The notes under the pieces were generated by a model. It was not told the origin of the DNA. It ran no database searches and saw only the letters and a list, made by a program, of their open reading frames with translations. A stretch of DNA of 64,000 nucleotides from an uncultured Alphaproteobacteria bacterium (lineage in GTDB: Bacteria > Pseudomonadota > Alphaproteobacteria > Micropepsales > Micropepsaceae): positions 1 through 64,000 of the forward strand of contig CAIOFO010000148.1 in the NCBI GenBank assembly GCA_903857685.1, read 5' to 3'. The translations under genes and the position numbers were made by a program. Below are positions 7,797 to 14,648 of the stretch, piece by piece. Positions within the stretch are counted from its first letter, which is position 1. Each line of letters starts with the position of its first letter.

Positions 7797-8794
7797 GGGG
7801 TCAGAAGCCTGTCGCCCTGCTTCAGCCCAGAAAGCACCTCAACACCGTCTGTTACACGCGCCGTCCAATGGCTTTCACCGCGCTGAACCGGCACATCGAG
7901 CGCCGGGCCAGCCTTTTGCCACAGACGCGCATAGTCGATGCCAAATCGGGTCGTCAGCAGGTGTCCTGGGATGATAATGGTTGTGCGCGTGCCCGCGGCA
8001 ACCCAGACGGGAACCCGCTCGCCGACGAAATAGTCCGTAAGGCCACCTACACTTGCATCGGCCACCACATGCCCGTTTTCGATCTGGGGATAGACAAGCT
8101 TGATTGCGCCAAATCGCGGCGTCGAGCCAGTATCGTTGCTCTCCAAGCGTATCGGGTCGCCCGCTTTCAGGAAGCGGGCATGCCGTTCGGGCACCTCAAG
8201 CCGCAGAACGAAATCCTTCTCGGCCACGGTGGCGACGGTATCGCCGTTTAACACCACCGTACCTGCTGTGACCGGAACGGTGATGACGCGCCCTGCAGTC
8301 GGTGCGAGAATCTTTCCTTCCGTCACCTGCTGCTGAACCACAGAACGCTGTGCGTTTATTGATTTTAGGTTGCTCAGTGCCACGTCGTAAGCGGTATGAG
8401 CCTGATCATAGGCGTTCCGGGCAATCGCCCCCTGCGTGACAAGGCGCTGGGCGCGATCGAAATCGACTTTGGCCTGGGCGGACTGAGCCTCGGCTGCCTG
8501 AACCTGGGCGGCGTAGGAATTGATCTGCAGTGAAAGTTTGCGATCACCTACCGTGGCGATAACCTGGCCCTGCTCGACATGATCGCCCTGGTGGACCTCC
8601 AGTTCGAGGATGGTGCCGTCCATCCGGGACCGCGCCGGGACGACATACGCAGACTCAACGGTGGCAAACACCGACTTTTCGTCGGGGACCGATGACTGCG
8701 TGACCAGATAGGTGATTGGCATCGGCGGTTCAGGATGAGGTGCCGGTGCGGCTGTCATGCCGAAAAAGGCCATTATCGCTGCAAAAATGTGCAT
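7793..8794 (-). CDS. RND efflux periplasmic adaptor subunit
   Basis: A 333-residue membrane-fusion protein linking the pump to an outer-membrane channel. The start at 8794 (MHIFAAIMAFFGMTAAPAP) gives a short secretion signal. The ATG follows the rhodanese stop by 17 bases; the longer frame upstream overlaps the rhodanese and is not used. A lipoyl-like half-motif (LEVHQGDHVEQGQVIATVGD), a coiled-coil hairpin rich in Ala/Gln, the second lipoyl half (ILAPTAGRVITVPVTAG) and a C-terminal beta domain ending GLKQGDRLLTP occur in the usual order. It belongs to the arsR-rhodanese-adaptor-pump operon. Confidence 0.87.
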   Translation of the reverse strand: MHIFAAIMAFFGMTAAPAPHPEPPMPITYLVTQSSVPDEKSVFATVESAYVVPARSRMDGTILELEVHQGDHVEQGQVIATVGDRKLSLQINSYAAQVQAAEAQSAQAKVDFDRAQRLVTQGAIARNAYDQAHTAYDVALSNLKSINAQRSVVQQQVTEGKILAPTAGRVITVPVTAGTVVLNGDTVATVAEKDFVLRLEVPERHARFLKAGDPIRLESNDTGSTPRFGAIKLVYPQIENGHVVADASVGGLTDYFVGERVPVWVAAGTRTTIIIPGHLLTTRFGIDYARLWQKAGPALDVPVQRGESHWTARVTDGVEVLSGLKQGDRLLTP

Positions 8795-8811
8795 TGGCCC
8801 TGCCTTCGCCG

Positions 8812-9162
8812 TTACTGTTGATCGCGCGTTTTGCCCGTCTCTGGGTCGATCGAAATGGTCGGTAAACCTGCTGACTTCCAGGCCTTGATGCCCCCTTTCA
8901 CGTGGCTGTCGTTGCTCAATCCGGCGGCCTGGCACTGGGCCACGGCTTTGGCTGAACGCATTCCGGAACCGCATTGAAACACGATCTTGCGCTTACCATG
9001 CTCGGGCAGAGTGTGGGGATCAAAGGTTGAAAGCGGAAACAACAACGCGCCATGAATGCGTTCAGCCGCGTATTCTGCTTGCTCGCGTACATCTATCAGC
9101 ACGATTGCATCTTCTTTTAATTGGCGCGCCACTTCCTGGGGATCAAGATCCTTGATGATCAT
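8812..9162 (-). CDS. Single-domain rhodanese sulfurtransferase
   Basis: A 116-residue rhodanese that should carry persulfide sulfur on Cys64, in the active-site loop CGSGMRS. The fold markers VLIDVREQAEYAAERIHGA and HVKGGIKAWKSAGLP are in place. It has no signal peptide. Its ATG overlaps the stop of the repressor gene by 4 bp, so repressor and enzyme are coupled. Rhodaneses next to SqrR/BigR-type repressors and DUF2892 proteins are typical of sulfide or persulfide detoxification loci. E. coli YgaP fuses a rhodanese to such a membrane domain; here the two parts are separate, divergently transcribed genes. Confidence 0.88.
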   Translation of the reverse strand: MIIKDLDPQEVARQLKEDAIVLIDVREQAEYAAERIHGALLFPLSTFDPHTLPEHGKRKIVFQCGSGMRSAKAVAQCQAAGLSNDSHVKGGIKAWKSAGLPTISIDPETGKTRDQQ

Positions 9163-9524
9163 CGTGATTTCTTTCCCGGCAACTTCTTTGTGTGGCGCTT
9201 GCTCTTGTGCATGCCGACGTCCGCGGAACTGCAATAAACGTCGTATAGTGTCTCAACCAGACGGCGCACGATCGGGTTGGCAAGCGCATACCAGATCGTC
9301 TGGCCTTCCCGCCGTGTGGAAACTACTCCGTCCTTGCGCAAAAGCGCCAAGTGCTGGGACGCCGTGGAATCGCGCAATTCCAGGAAAGCGGCCAATTCGC
9401 CTACTGATCGCTCCCCACCCACCAGCTGACAAAGGATCATCAGGCGATGACGATTGCCCAGCGCCTTCAGCATTTGCTCAGCGGTAACGGCCGATTCCCG
9501 CATCTCTTCAAGATTCATGTTCAT
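9159..9524 (-). CDS. ArsR-family repressor, persulfide-sensor (SqrR/BigR) type
   Basis: A 121-residue winged-helix repressor. The recognition region reads ERSVGELAAFLELRDSTASQHLALLRKDG, followed by the beta wing STRREGQTIWYAL. Cys32 (MILCQLV) and Cys98 (LYDVYCSS) are 66 residues apart, the spacing of the two cysteines that form the polysulfide bridge in SqrR (Cys41/Cys107) and BigR. It should release DNA when persulfides accumulate. The start MNMNLEEM at 9524 lies ten bases from a perfect palindrome (9534-9551), the likely operator; upstream in-frame starts would run across that operator. The basic tail (KSKRHTKKLPGKKSR) is unusual. Confidence 0.87.
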   Translation of the reverse strand: MNMNLEEMRESAVTAEQMLKALGNRHRLMILCQLVGGERSVGELAAFLELRDSTASQHLALLRKDGVVSTRREGQTIWYALANPIVRRLVETLYDVYCSSADVGMHKSKRHTKKLPGKKSR

Positions 9525-9533
9525 ACTTGCGTA

Positions 9534-9551
9534 TATACGAGTTATCGTATA
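9534..9551. promoter_or_regulatory. Probable operator, TATACGA-N4-TCGTATA
   Basis: A perfect 7-bp inverted repeat with a GTTA spacer lies between the repressor start (9524) and the divergent DUF2892 gene (9628). ArsR-type repressors bind such palindromes at their own promoters. The location would let one site control both transcription units. Assignment to this repressor is inferred from position and symmetry. Confidence 0.65.
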
Positions 9552-9627
9552 CATAGTCAACTATGATGCGGGTAGTGATGACGAAGAAAAACCGTTTCAT
9601 TGAGGTCGATTAGAGGAGCTTTACAAC

Positions 9628-9831
9628 ATGAGTGTAGATCAAGCCGTCCTTGTCTTTGCTGGGCTTGTTATCTTGGCGGGCACAGTCTTGACGCAACTTT
9701 ACAGTTCGTGGTGGCTCCTGCTGCCAGCGTTTGTCGGCCTAAATTTGATCCAGTCTGTTTTTACCGGTTTTTGCCCGGCGGCAATCGTCTTCCGCCGTCT
9801 GGGATTAGCGCCTGGTGAGATATTCCGCTAA
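9628..9831 (+). CDS. DUF2892-family inner-membrane protein (YgaP membrane-domain type)
   Basis: A 67-residue protein made of two membrane helices (VLVFAGLVILAGTVLTQLY and WWLLLPAFVGLNLIQSVF) followed by TGFCPAAIVFRRLGL, the FCP...R.LG motif of DUF2892. In YgaP this domain follows a rhodanese and is linked to thiocyanate or sulfur export. AGGAG ends eleven bases before the ATG. It is divergent from the repressor-rhodanese operon and shares its regulatory gap, so it is probably part of the same response. Confidence 0.85.
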   Translation: MSVDQAVLVFAGLVILAGTVLTQLYSSWWLLLPAFVGLNLIQSVFTGFCPAAIVFRRLGLAPGEIFR

Positions 9832-9981
9832 CTGATTCAATAACCACGCACCATGTTGCCTAGTGTCATGCGGCGCGATCTATTGTACCGCTGGCAATAA
9901 GCAACACGGTTGGCGTCCCACCCCGAAGCGTGGTGAGGGCTTCCCTAGGCTAATCGGCCTATGAGCCGTCGGCCGCTCCCC

Positions 9982-11421
9982 TCAGAGCGCGATCTGGGTA
10001 CGGAATGCAACGGTGTCGAAATTCTGGTTCAGGCTGCCGAACGGCGCCGCCGCATTGATGTGGTTGACTTGGGTATTCTGGAACTGAAGAGTGAATTTCA
10101 ATGCCGTGTTGGGATACCAGTTTACCCCCAGCGTACCGATGCGCTGCTCACCGCCGCGGATGCCGCCCGCCGGAGTGACCGCGCCCGTCAGGCCAACATT
10201 GTCGTTGAGATTGAGGTCGCTATAGCGGGCCGCCAGTTCTAAGGCCCCCCAGCCGCCGCCGGGTAGCGAGAAATTGACCCGTGGCTTGGGATTGGTGAAG
10301 GAGCCCGTGGCGGTGGACCAGCTGCGCGCCTCGCCGGTCAGAACCCAGCTGCCTTCGGCATACCAACCGTTGAAGCCTTGGCCGCGCAAGGTAGTAATGC
10401 CGCGCTGGTCAATGCCGTATTTGAAATAACCGCCCTGGGCCAAGAAATTGTCATAGGTGGCTGCGCCTTCCAGGTTCCAGTCCCAGGCATCCGTGACATT
10501 GGCATCGGACACCGAAACGAATTTAGTGCTGTTGTCATCCACGATCAGTTCGGGTGGATTGGAAATGCTAAAAGGGCGCGGCGAGTTCAGCGCTGAGGTG
10601 GTATCACCGGGGCGGAAGACATCGGTGCTGGCCAGGCTGGCGACTAAGCGCCAGTCATTGTCGCTATAGACTACGGCCGCGACACGGGCCACCAGCGCCT
10701 GCTGCTCGTCGAACAGCAACGTAGTTTCCTGCACCTTGTCCCCAGTTAAGGCCAGAGAACCAAACAATCTGTCGCCCAGATAAAGAAGCTCGAAGGAATC
10801 GCGGCCATCACCACCCGCCATATTGCGGGTAGCGTCGCCGGGTGCGGAACGCTCCATCAGTAATTGATCGGTGGCGGCATAGGAATCGTCCAGGCCAGTG
10901 GACGGCGGATGGGCGCCGATGCGCACCGTGAAGGGCGCCAACCCGTCATATTCAACATAAGCCTGCTGGATATGGCCGGGGCTTTCCGTGCCGGTCGAGC
11001 CGCCAGAGCCGTAATCAATGTTGAAATAATAGGACCAGTCGCCGAACAGCTTGCCCTGCAGGCCAATCTGGGCGCGGCGGAAATTGGCGCCGCTGGATAA
11101 GTCCGGACCCAGCGCCAAGGCACGGGCCTTGTTGCTCTGCATGTAATCCGCAACGTCAAACTGGCCAGTCAGGCGCAGCTGGGCGCTGAAGCGACCATCG
11201 GCCGAGGTCAGAGACAGGCGGCCATTGCTGACGCTGGCTTGCGTCTGTTCCTGGGTATCTAAGCGACGGCGATCATCCTGGGCATTGATCTGCCTCTGCT
11301 GGGCATCAATCATTTTCTGCATCTCGTCGAGGCGCTTTGTAAGGGCTGCTTCATCGGCAAGGGCAGGTAGGACTGTCAGTACAATCGCTGCCCCAGTGAG
11401 CAGAGCAAAACGCAGTTTCAT
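9982..11421 (-). CDS. OprO/OprP-type outer-membrane porin
   Basis: A 479-residue porin. It has a signal peptide (MKLRFALLTGAAIVLTVLPALA), a short coiled coil (LTKRLDEMQKMIDAQQRQI), and then a long beta-barrel with typical segments such as NFRRAQIGLQGKLFGDWSYY and LNDNVGLTG. The C-terminus (FDTVAFRTQIAL) has alternating hydrophobic residues. OprO/OprP-like porins favour oxyanions such as phosphate. Start 11421 has GGGGAA upstream. It lies about 75 bases after the ModA gene on the same strand, suggesting outer-membrane entry for molybdate or a similar oxyanion; that substrate is inferred. Confidence 0.82.
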   Translation of the reverse strand: MKLRFALLTGAAIVLTVLPALADEAALTKRLDEMQKMIDAQQRQINAQDDRRRLDTQEQTQASVSNGRLSLTSADGRFSAQLRLTGQFDVADYMQSNKARALALGPDLSSGANFRRAQIGLQGKLFGDWSYYFNIDYGSGGSTGTESPGHIQQAYVEYDGLAPFTVRIGAHPPSTGLDDSYAATDQLLMERSAPGDATRNMAGGDGRDSFELLYLGDRLFGSLALTGDKVQETTLLFDEQQALVARVAAVVYSDNDWRLVASLASTDVFRPGDTTSALNSPRPFSISNPPELIVDDNSTKFVSVSDANVTDAWDWNLEGAATYDNFLAQGGYFKYGIDQRGITTLRGQGFNGWYAEGSWVLTGEARSWSTATGSFTNPKPRVNFSLPGGGWGALELAARYSDLNLNDNVGLTGAVTPAGGIRGGEQRIGTLGVNWYPNTALKFTLQFQNTQVNHINAAAPFGSLNQNFDTVAFRTQIAL

Positions 11422-11496
11422 GAGAGTTCCCCATTTTTTACGGCCATAGTTGCAATGAGATTGGCGGGCCAATGCAGTTGCGACATTTAGTGCCGC

Positions 11497-12273
11497 TTAC
11501 TTTGTTAGGACCGAAAATCCATCTTTCCGGAACACCGCGCTTGCCGTGGGCGAAGCCAGATAGGCGAGAAAGCCCTTGGCATCCGATTTGGCGTCCTTGG
11601 TCAGCGCGGCGGGATAGAGGATTGGTTGGTGGCTGTTTTCCGGAAATACGCCTACGACCTTTACGCGTGGCTCGGCCTTGGCGTCGGTTTCGTAGACGAT
11701 GCCCAGCGGCGCCTCGCCCCGGGCCACATATTCCAGTGCCACGCGAACATTCTCGGCATTGACCAGCCTGTCCACCACGCCGTTCCATGCCCCCAGCGAG
11801 ATCAACGAGGTGCGGCCGTATTTTCCCGCCGGCACGGAATCCGGATCGGCGATGGCCAGCCGCCCGCCTTTCAGCGCCCCGGCCAGGTCGAAGTGCGGCG
11901 CGATGGTGATGCTTGTGGCTGAGTCGCTGGCCGCGACCAGTACCAGCCGGTTGCCGAGCAAATTTGTGCGGCTGTCATGGGCGATCAAGCCCTTATTGTC
12001 GAGGTAATCCATCCAGTCCAGGTCAGCCGAAATGAAAATGTCGGCACCGCTGGAGTTTTCGATTTGCCGCGCCAGAACCGAGGAAGCCGCCAGCGATAGC
12101 GTTACTGTTTTGCCGCTTTCTTTCTGGTAGTCGGCGGCGATTTCCTTCAAAGCGTCGGTCAGGGATGAAGCGCCGAATACGGTGATATCAGCGGCATAAG
12201 CACCCGCTGAGGCGTACAAAAGGACAAGTGCGGCCAATACTGCCTGTTTCAATTGCTTCAAAGGACACCCCAT
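11497..12273 (-). CDS. modA: Molybdate-binding periplasmic protein ModA
   Basis: A 258-residue binding protein with signal peptide (AVLAALVLLYASAGAYA) and the ModA order of motifs. These are ITVFGASSLTDALKEIAADY, then LSLAASSVLARQIENSSGADIFISA, then DPDSVPAGKYGRTSL and GIVYETDA. The two Ser-bearing loops and the Tyr near the end are the oxyanion ligands in ModA. No modB or modC follows: the next gene is a porin. The protein may serve a transporter encoded elsewhere, or act in binding or delivery within the periplasm. A ModE-like half-site lies 26 bases upstream of the start. Confidence 0.88.
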   Translation of the reverse strand: MGCPLKQLKQAVLAALVLLYASAGAYAADITVFGASSLTDALKEIAADYQKESGKTVTLSLAASSVLARQIENSSGADIFISADLDWMDYLDNKGLIAHDSRTNLLGNRLVLVAASDSATSITIAPHFDLAGALKGGRLAIADPDSVPAGKYGRTSLISLGAWNGVVDRLVNAENVRVALEYVARGEAPLGIVYETDAKAEPRVKVVGVFPENSHQPILYPAALTKDAKSDAKGFLAYLASPTASAVFRKDGFSVLTK

Positions 12274-12298
12274 TTGGTCTTGATATATTCATGATACT

Positions 12299-12326
12299 AT
12301 CGTTATATACGGGCGAATACCACGAA
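12299..12326. promoter_or_regulatory. ModE-like molybdate-responsive box
   Basis: ATCGTTATATA at 12299-12309 matches the ModE half-site ATCGNTATATA exactly. After a 6-base spacer the second half AATACCACGAA matches the mirrored half at about seven of eleven positions. It lies between modA (start 12273) and the divergent Mop gene (start 12433), so it could control both. The regulator gene is not in the window. Confidence 0.6.
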
Positions 12327-12432
12327 ACCTGTCACAAATAAAGGGCAGAAAGAAACAGTAACTTTGGCAGCCGGCCATTACAAAATGGCGCGGCAATATC
12401 TTCATTGTTCAAAATGCTAGGGAGATTTGTCG

Positions 12433-12639
12433 GTGAGGCTCAGCGCGCGCAATCAATTAAAGGGGCACATTGTCGGCCTTCAGAAGGGGCAAACAACGGC
12501 CCATGTGCGGATAGATATTGGTGGAGGCGTGCTCGTTACTTCCTCGATTACAAATGAGGCAGTGGACGACTTGGCGCTAAAGGTTGGTGATGGTGTCTTC
12601 GCAATTATCAAATCTTCAGACGTAATTGTTGGAAAATGA
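12433..12639 (+). CDS. Mop-domain molybdate-binding protein (molbindin)
   Basis: A 68-residue single Mop/TOBE domain: MRLSARNQLKGHIVGLQKG, then VRIDIGGGVLVTSSITNEAVDDLALKVGD, then FAIIKSSDVIVGK. Such proteins assemble as hexamers that store or buffer molybdate in the cytoplasm. The GTG at 12433 has GGGAG eight bases upstream and gives the canonical (M)xxSARNQLKG start; the TTG at 12427 would be too close to that site. It is divergent from modA and overlaps the next gene by 4 bp. Confidence 0.87.
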   Translation: MRLSARNQLKGHIVGLQKGQTTAHVRIDIGGGVLVTSSITNEAVDDLALKVGDGVFAIIKSSDVIVGK

Positions 12640-13145
12640 CGATGGGTTGGCAATCTATGCACGGCATCATGAGGGTTATGAAAAGGCTTGCGGTGGGATA
12701 TCTAGCCGTCCTTTGGTTTGCTTCTGGCGCTGCTGCCGAGCCCTCTATTTCTGTCACCGGCATGGTCGCTAACCCGTTGCATTTGTCGCTTGCTGATCTT
12801 CGCGGACTTCCATCTGCGCATGTTGCCGTTTCCCAGCTATCGGGTCGTGGCCCTGTCAATCTGGAATGCACTGGGGTTACCATCTCATCGCTCCTCAAAA
12901 AGGCAGTGCTTTCCTTCGGACCTAAAAATAATGCGAATCTGGCGCACACGCTTTTGATCACAGCCGACGATGGCTATGCAGTCGCGTTATCCATTGGGGA
13001 AATTGATCCTGAATACGGGCATGTTGAGCCCATCGTAGCCACAGACTGTTTGGGTAAGCCGCTGGATGCTCCACGGCTTGTTGTACCGGGAGACATTCAC
13101 GCGGGCCGGGCGGTCAACGGTATCGTGACCATAGAAGTGAAATAA
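12636..13145 (+). CDS. Small secreted protein with molybdopterin-oxidoreductase (SUOX-like) fold
   Basis: A 169-residue protein whose signal peptide begins at MKRLAVGYLAVLWFASGAAA (in-frame ATG at 12678), so translation may start there or at the coupled ATG at 12636. The mature part follows the short form of the Oxidored_molyb domain: SVTGMVANPLHLSLADLRGL, ECTGVTISSLL, ITADDGYAVALSIGEIDP and LVVPGDIHAGRAVNGIVTIEV. It is much shorter than YedY or sulfite oxidase and lacks a clear full cofactor pocket, so it may be a partner or sensor domain. The cluster position beside Mop and ModA supports a molybdenum-related role. Confidence 0.72.
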   Translation: MTMGWQSMHGIMRVMKRLAVGYLAVLWFASGAAAEPSISVTGMVANPLHLSLADLRGLPSAHVAVSQLSGRGPVNLECTGVTISSLLKKAVLSFGPKNNANLAHTLLITADDGYAVALSIGEIDPEYGHVEPIVATDCLGKPLDAPRLVVPGDIHAGRAVNGIVTIEVK

Positions 13146-13167
13146 GCGAAAGCTACCTACTTACCCT

Positions 13168-13197
13168 CGAATGACCGCTATTGGCGGCGGACATTCG
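13168..13197. repeat. Dispersed palindromic repeat, copy 4
   Basis: CGAATGACCGC and GCGGACATTCG face each other across eight bases with one mismatch. It directly follows the molybdenum module. Confidence 0.7.
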
Positions 13198-13229
13198 GCT
13201 GACGTGTGTCGGTCTGAAGCTTCCTTTCA

Positions 13230-13253
13230 ATGTGGCACTTTTTTCCGCCACAT
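13230..13253. other. Small hairpin
   Basis: ATGTGGC and GCCACAT form a perfect 7-bp stem around a T-rich ten-base loop. It lies between two copies of the dispersed repeat and may help end transcription from the molybdenum genes; there is no clean U-tract after it. Confidence 0.35.
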
Positions 13254-13325
13254 AAAAATTCCACCGCAAAATCCCTGTGGTTGCCGCGCACAGCCTGTCC
13301 TTAGAGCGCATAAGAGGCAAAGCGT

Positions 13326-13381
13326 GAATGTCCGCTTTGTCAATAGCGGACATTCAGCAATGTCTGCTTTGCGCCAATAAC
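13326..13381. repeat. Dispersed palindromic repeat, copy 5
   Basis: GAATGTCCGCT (13326-13336) and AGCGGACATTC (13345-13355) are a perfect 11-bp inverted repeat with an 8-base spacer. A half copy GCAATGTCTGCTTTGCGCC follows directly. It ends about 20 bases from the integrase stop. Confidence 0.75.
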
Positions 13382-13400
13382 CGCCAGGAGCACCATAAGA

Positions 13401-14573
13401 TCAAATCGCTGATTTTTGCTCATGCGCTGGCGGTGGCAGACTGGTGTTGCTTGGAATTGCTGGCTTCGGCAATTGCGCGAGGTTTGAAGAAAATTCAATT
13501 GGGTCCGAGCGCTTGTCGAATAAGGGGTTTGCGACGACACGGTGCAGATCTTCTGGCCGAAGATGGGTATAGCGCTTGAGCATTTTCCAATCGCGGTGGC
13601 CGGTGACAAGGGAAACCTGTTGGATCGTCAATCCCGCTTCGAACAGCCTGCTCGCGGCTTCATGCCGAAGATCATGAAAGTGAAGATCTACAATTTTCAA
13701 TTCTTGACAGGCACGGCGAAACGCGGCGCCGACGGAACGCCCGTTATAGGGAAACACGCGATCATTGCGGCTTGATATGCTTGCTTGCTCTTCCAAAAGC
13801 GCCCAGGCGTCGTATCCTGTCAGATGCAACAGCGGAACCTTTTGATGATTTCCGGTCTTGACGCGCGGATCCTTACGGTCCCGGACTAGCGCAGTTCTGT
13901 TTGTGGCATCGATATCCTGCCAAAGCAGATGACAGATTTCGTCCTGGCGCATTGCCGTGGCGACGGCAAAGCGCGCTATGCGGGCGACCGGAATAGATTG
14001 CCGCGAACTCCTCTCCAGATGATTGAATATCCGGTCGAGCTCGTCTTGGGTCGGCCGGCGATCCCGAGCCTGTGATTTGGCAATCAGGCCCAAGCGCTTG
14101 AGCGCAATCCGGGCCAGATCGACCGGTTCGGCGGACACGGCAATGCCGTGAACCGCTGCGGCATGGGCGATGATGGTCTTCACATAGCCCAGATCCGCGC
14201 CAATCGTGACGGGGCCTGCGCCTTCGCGCGCGCGATCTCTGCCGAATGTGACAAGGCGTTCGCGGGTCAAGTCGGCAATCCGGACCATGCCGAGTCTCTT
14301 CTTGAGGGAGTCCAGGCTGAAGACCTTGGACCTTTGGTGGCACTTGCCAACCTCTTTCATATCGGAGAAATGCAGGTCGACGAGGTGTCCGAAGGTCGTC
14401 GGATCGCTGACCGAGGAGGTTCGAGGGGCTTCCCCGCGATCGATCCGGCGCTCATTCTCGAGGGCCCATTCCTCGGCGTCCTTGTGGCGCCGGAAGGTCT
14501 CGCTTATGTAGCGGCCCTTACGGCGGATCTGGACGCGCCAATTTCCGGAGGAGAGCCTGAAAACGGTGGCCAA
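13401..14573 (-). CDS. int: Tyrosine integrase of the dusA-associated type
   Basis: A 390-residue site-specific recombinase. The N-terminal part is an arm-binding domain (FRLSSGNWRVQIRRKGRYIS), followed by a SAM-like core-binding domain. The catalytic residues are visible: Arg209 (ATAMRQDE), His300 and Arg303 (HFHDLRHEA), His326 (TGHRDW) and Tyr335 (KRYTHL). It begins 58 bases from the dusA reading frame and is transcribed away from it. Integrases in this arrangement form a published family that inserts elements into the 5' end of dusA. It should be the recombinase for the 1-14.7 kb island and looks intact. Confidence 0.9.
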   Translation of the reverse strand: MATVFRLSSGNWRVQIRRKGRYISETFRRHKDAEEWALENERRIDRGEAPRTSSVSDPTTFGHLVDLHFSDMKEVGKCHQRSKVFSLDSLKKRLGMVRIADLTRERLVTFGRDRAREGAGPVTIGADLGYVKTIIAHAAAVHGIAVSAEPVDLARIALKRLGLIAKSQARDRRPTQDELDRIFNHLERSSRQSIPVARIARFAVATAMRQDEICHLLWQDIDATNRTALVRDRKDPRVKTGNHQKVPLLHLTGYDAWALLEEQASISSRNDRVFPYNGRSVGAAFRRACQELKIVDLHFHDLRHEAASRLFEAGLTIQQVSLVTGHRDWKMLKRYTHLRPEDLHRVVANPLFDKRSDPIEFSSNLAQLPKPAIPSNTSLPPPAHEQKSAI

Positions 14574-14648
14574 GATGTGCTTTCCTTGTGCAGTAAGCAG
14601 TCAAAACAGAACGTATTTGGGCGTTTTTGAGTGCACACGGGCGTGCAC

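Noticed and set aside
1-14600. Search for a second dusA fragment (left att site)
   Set aside because: None was found, so the island is not complete in this window.
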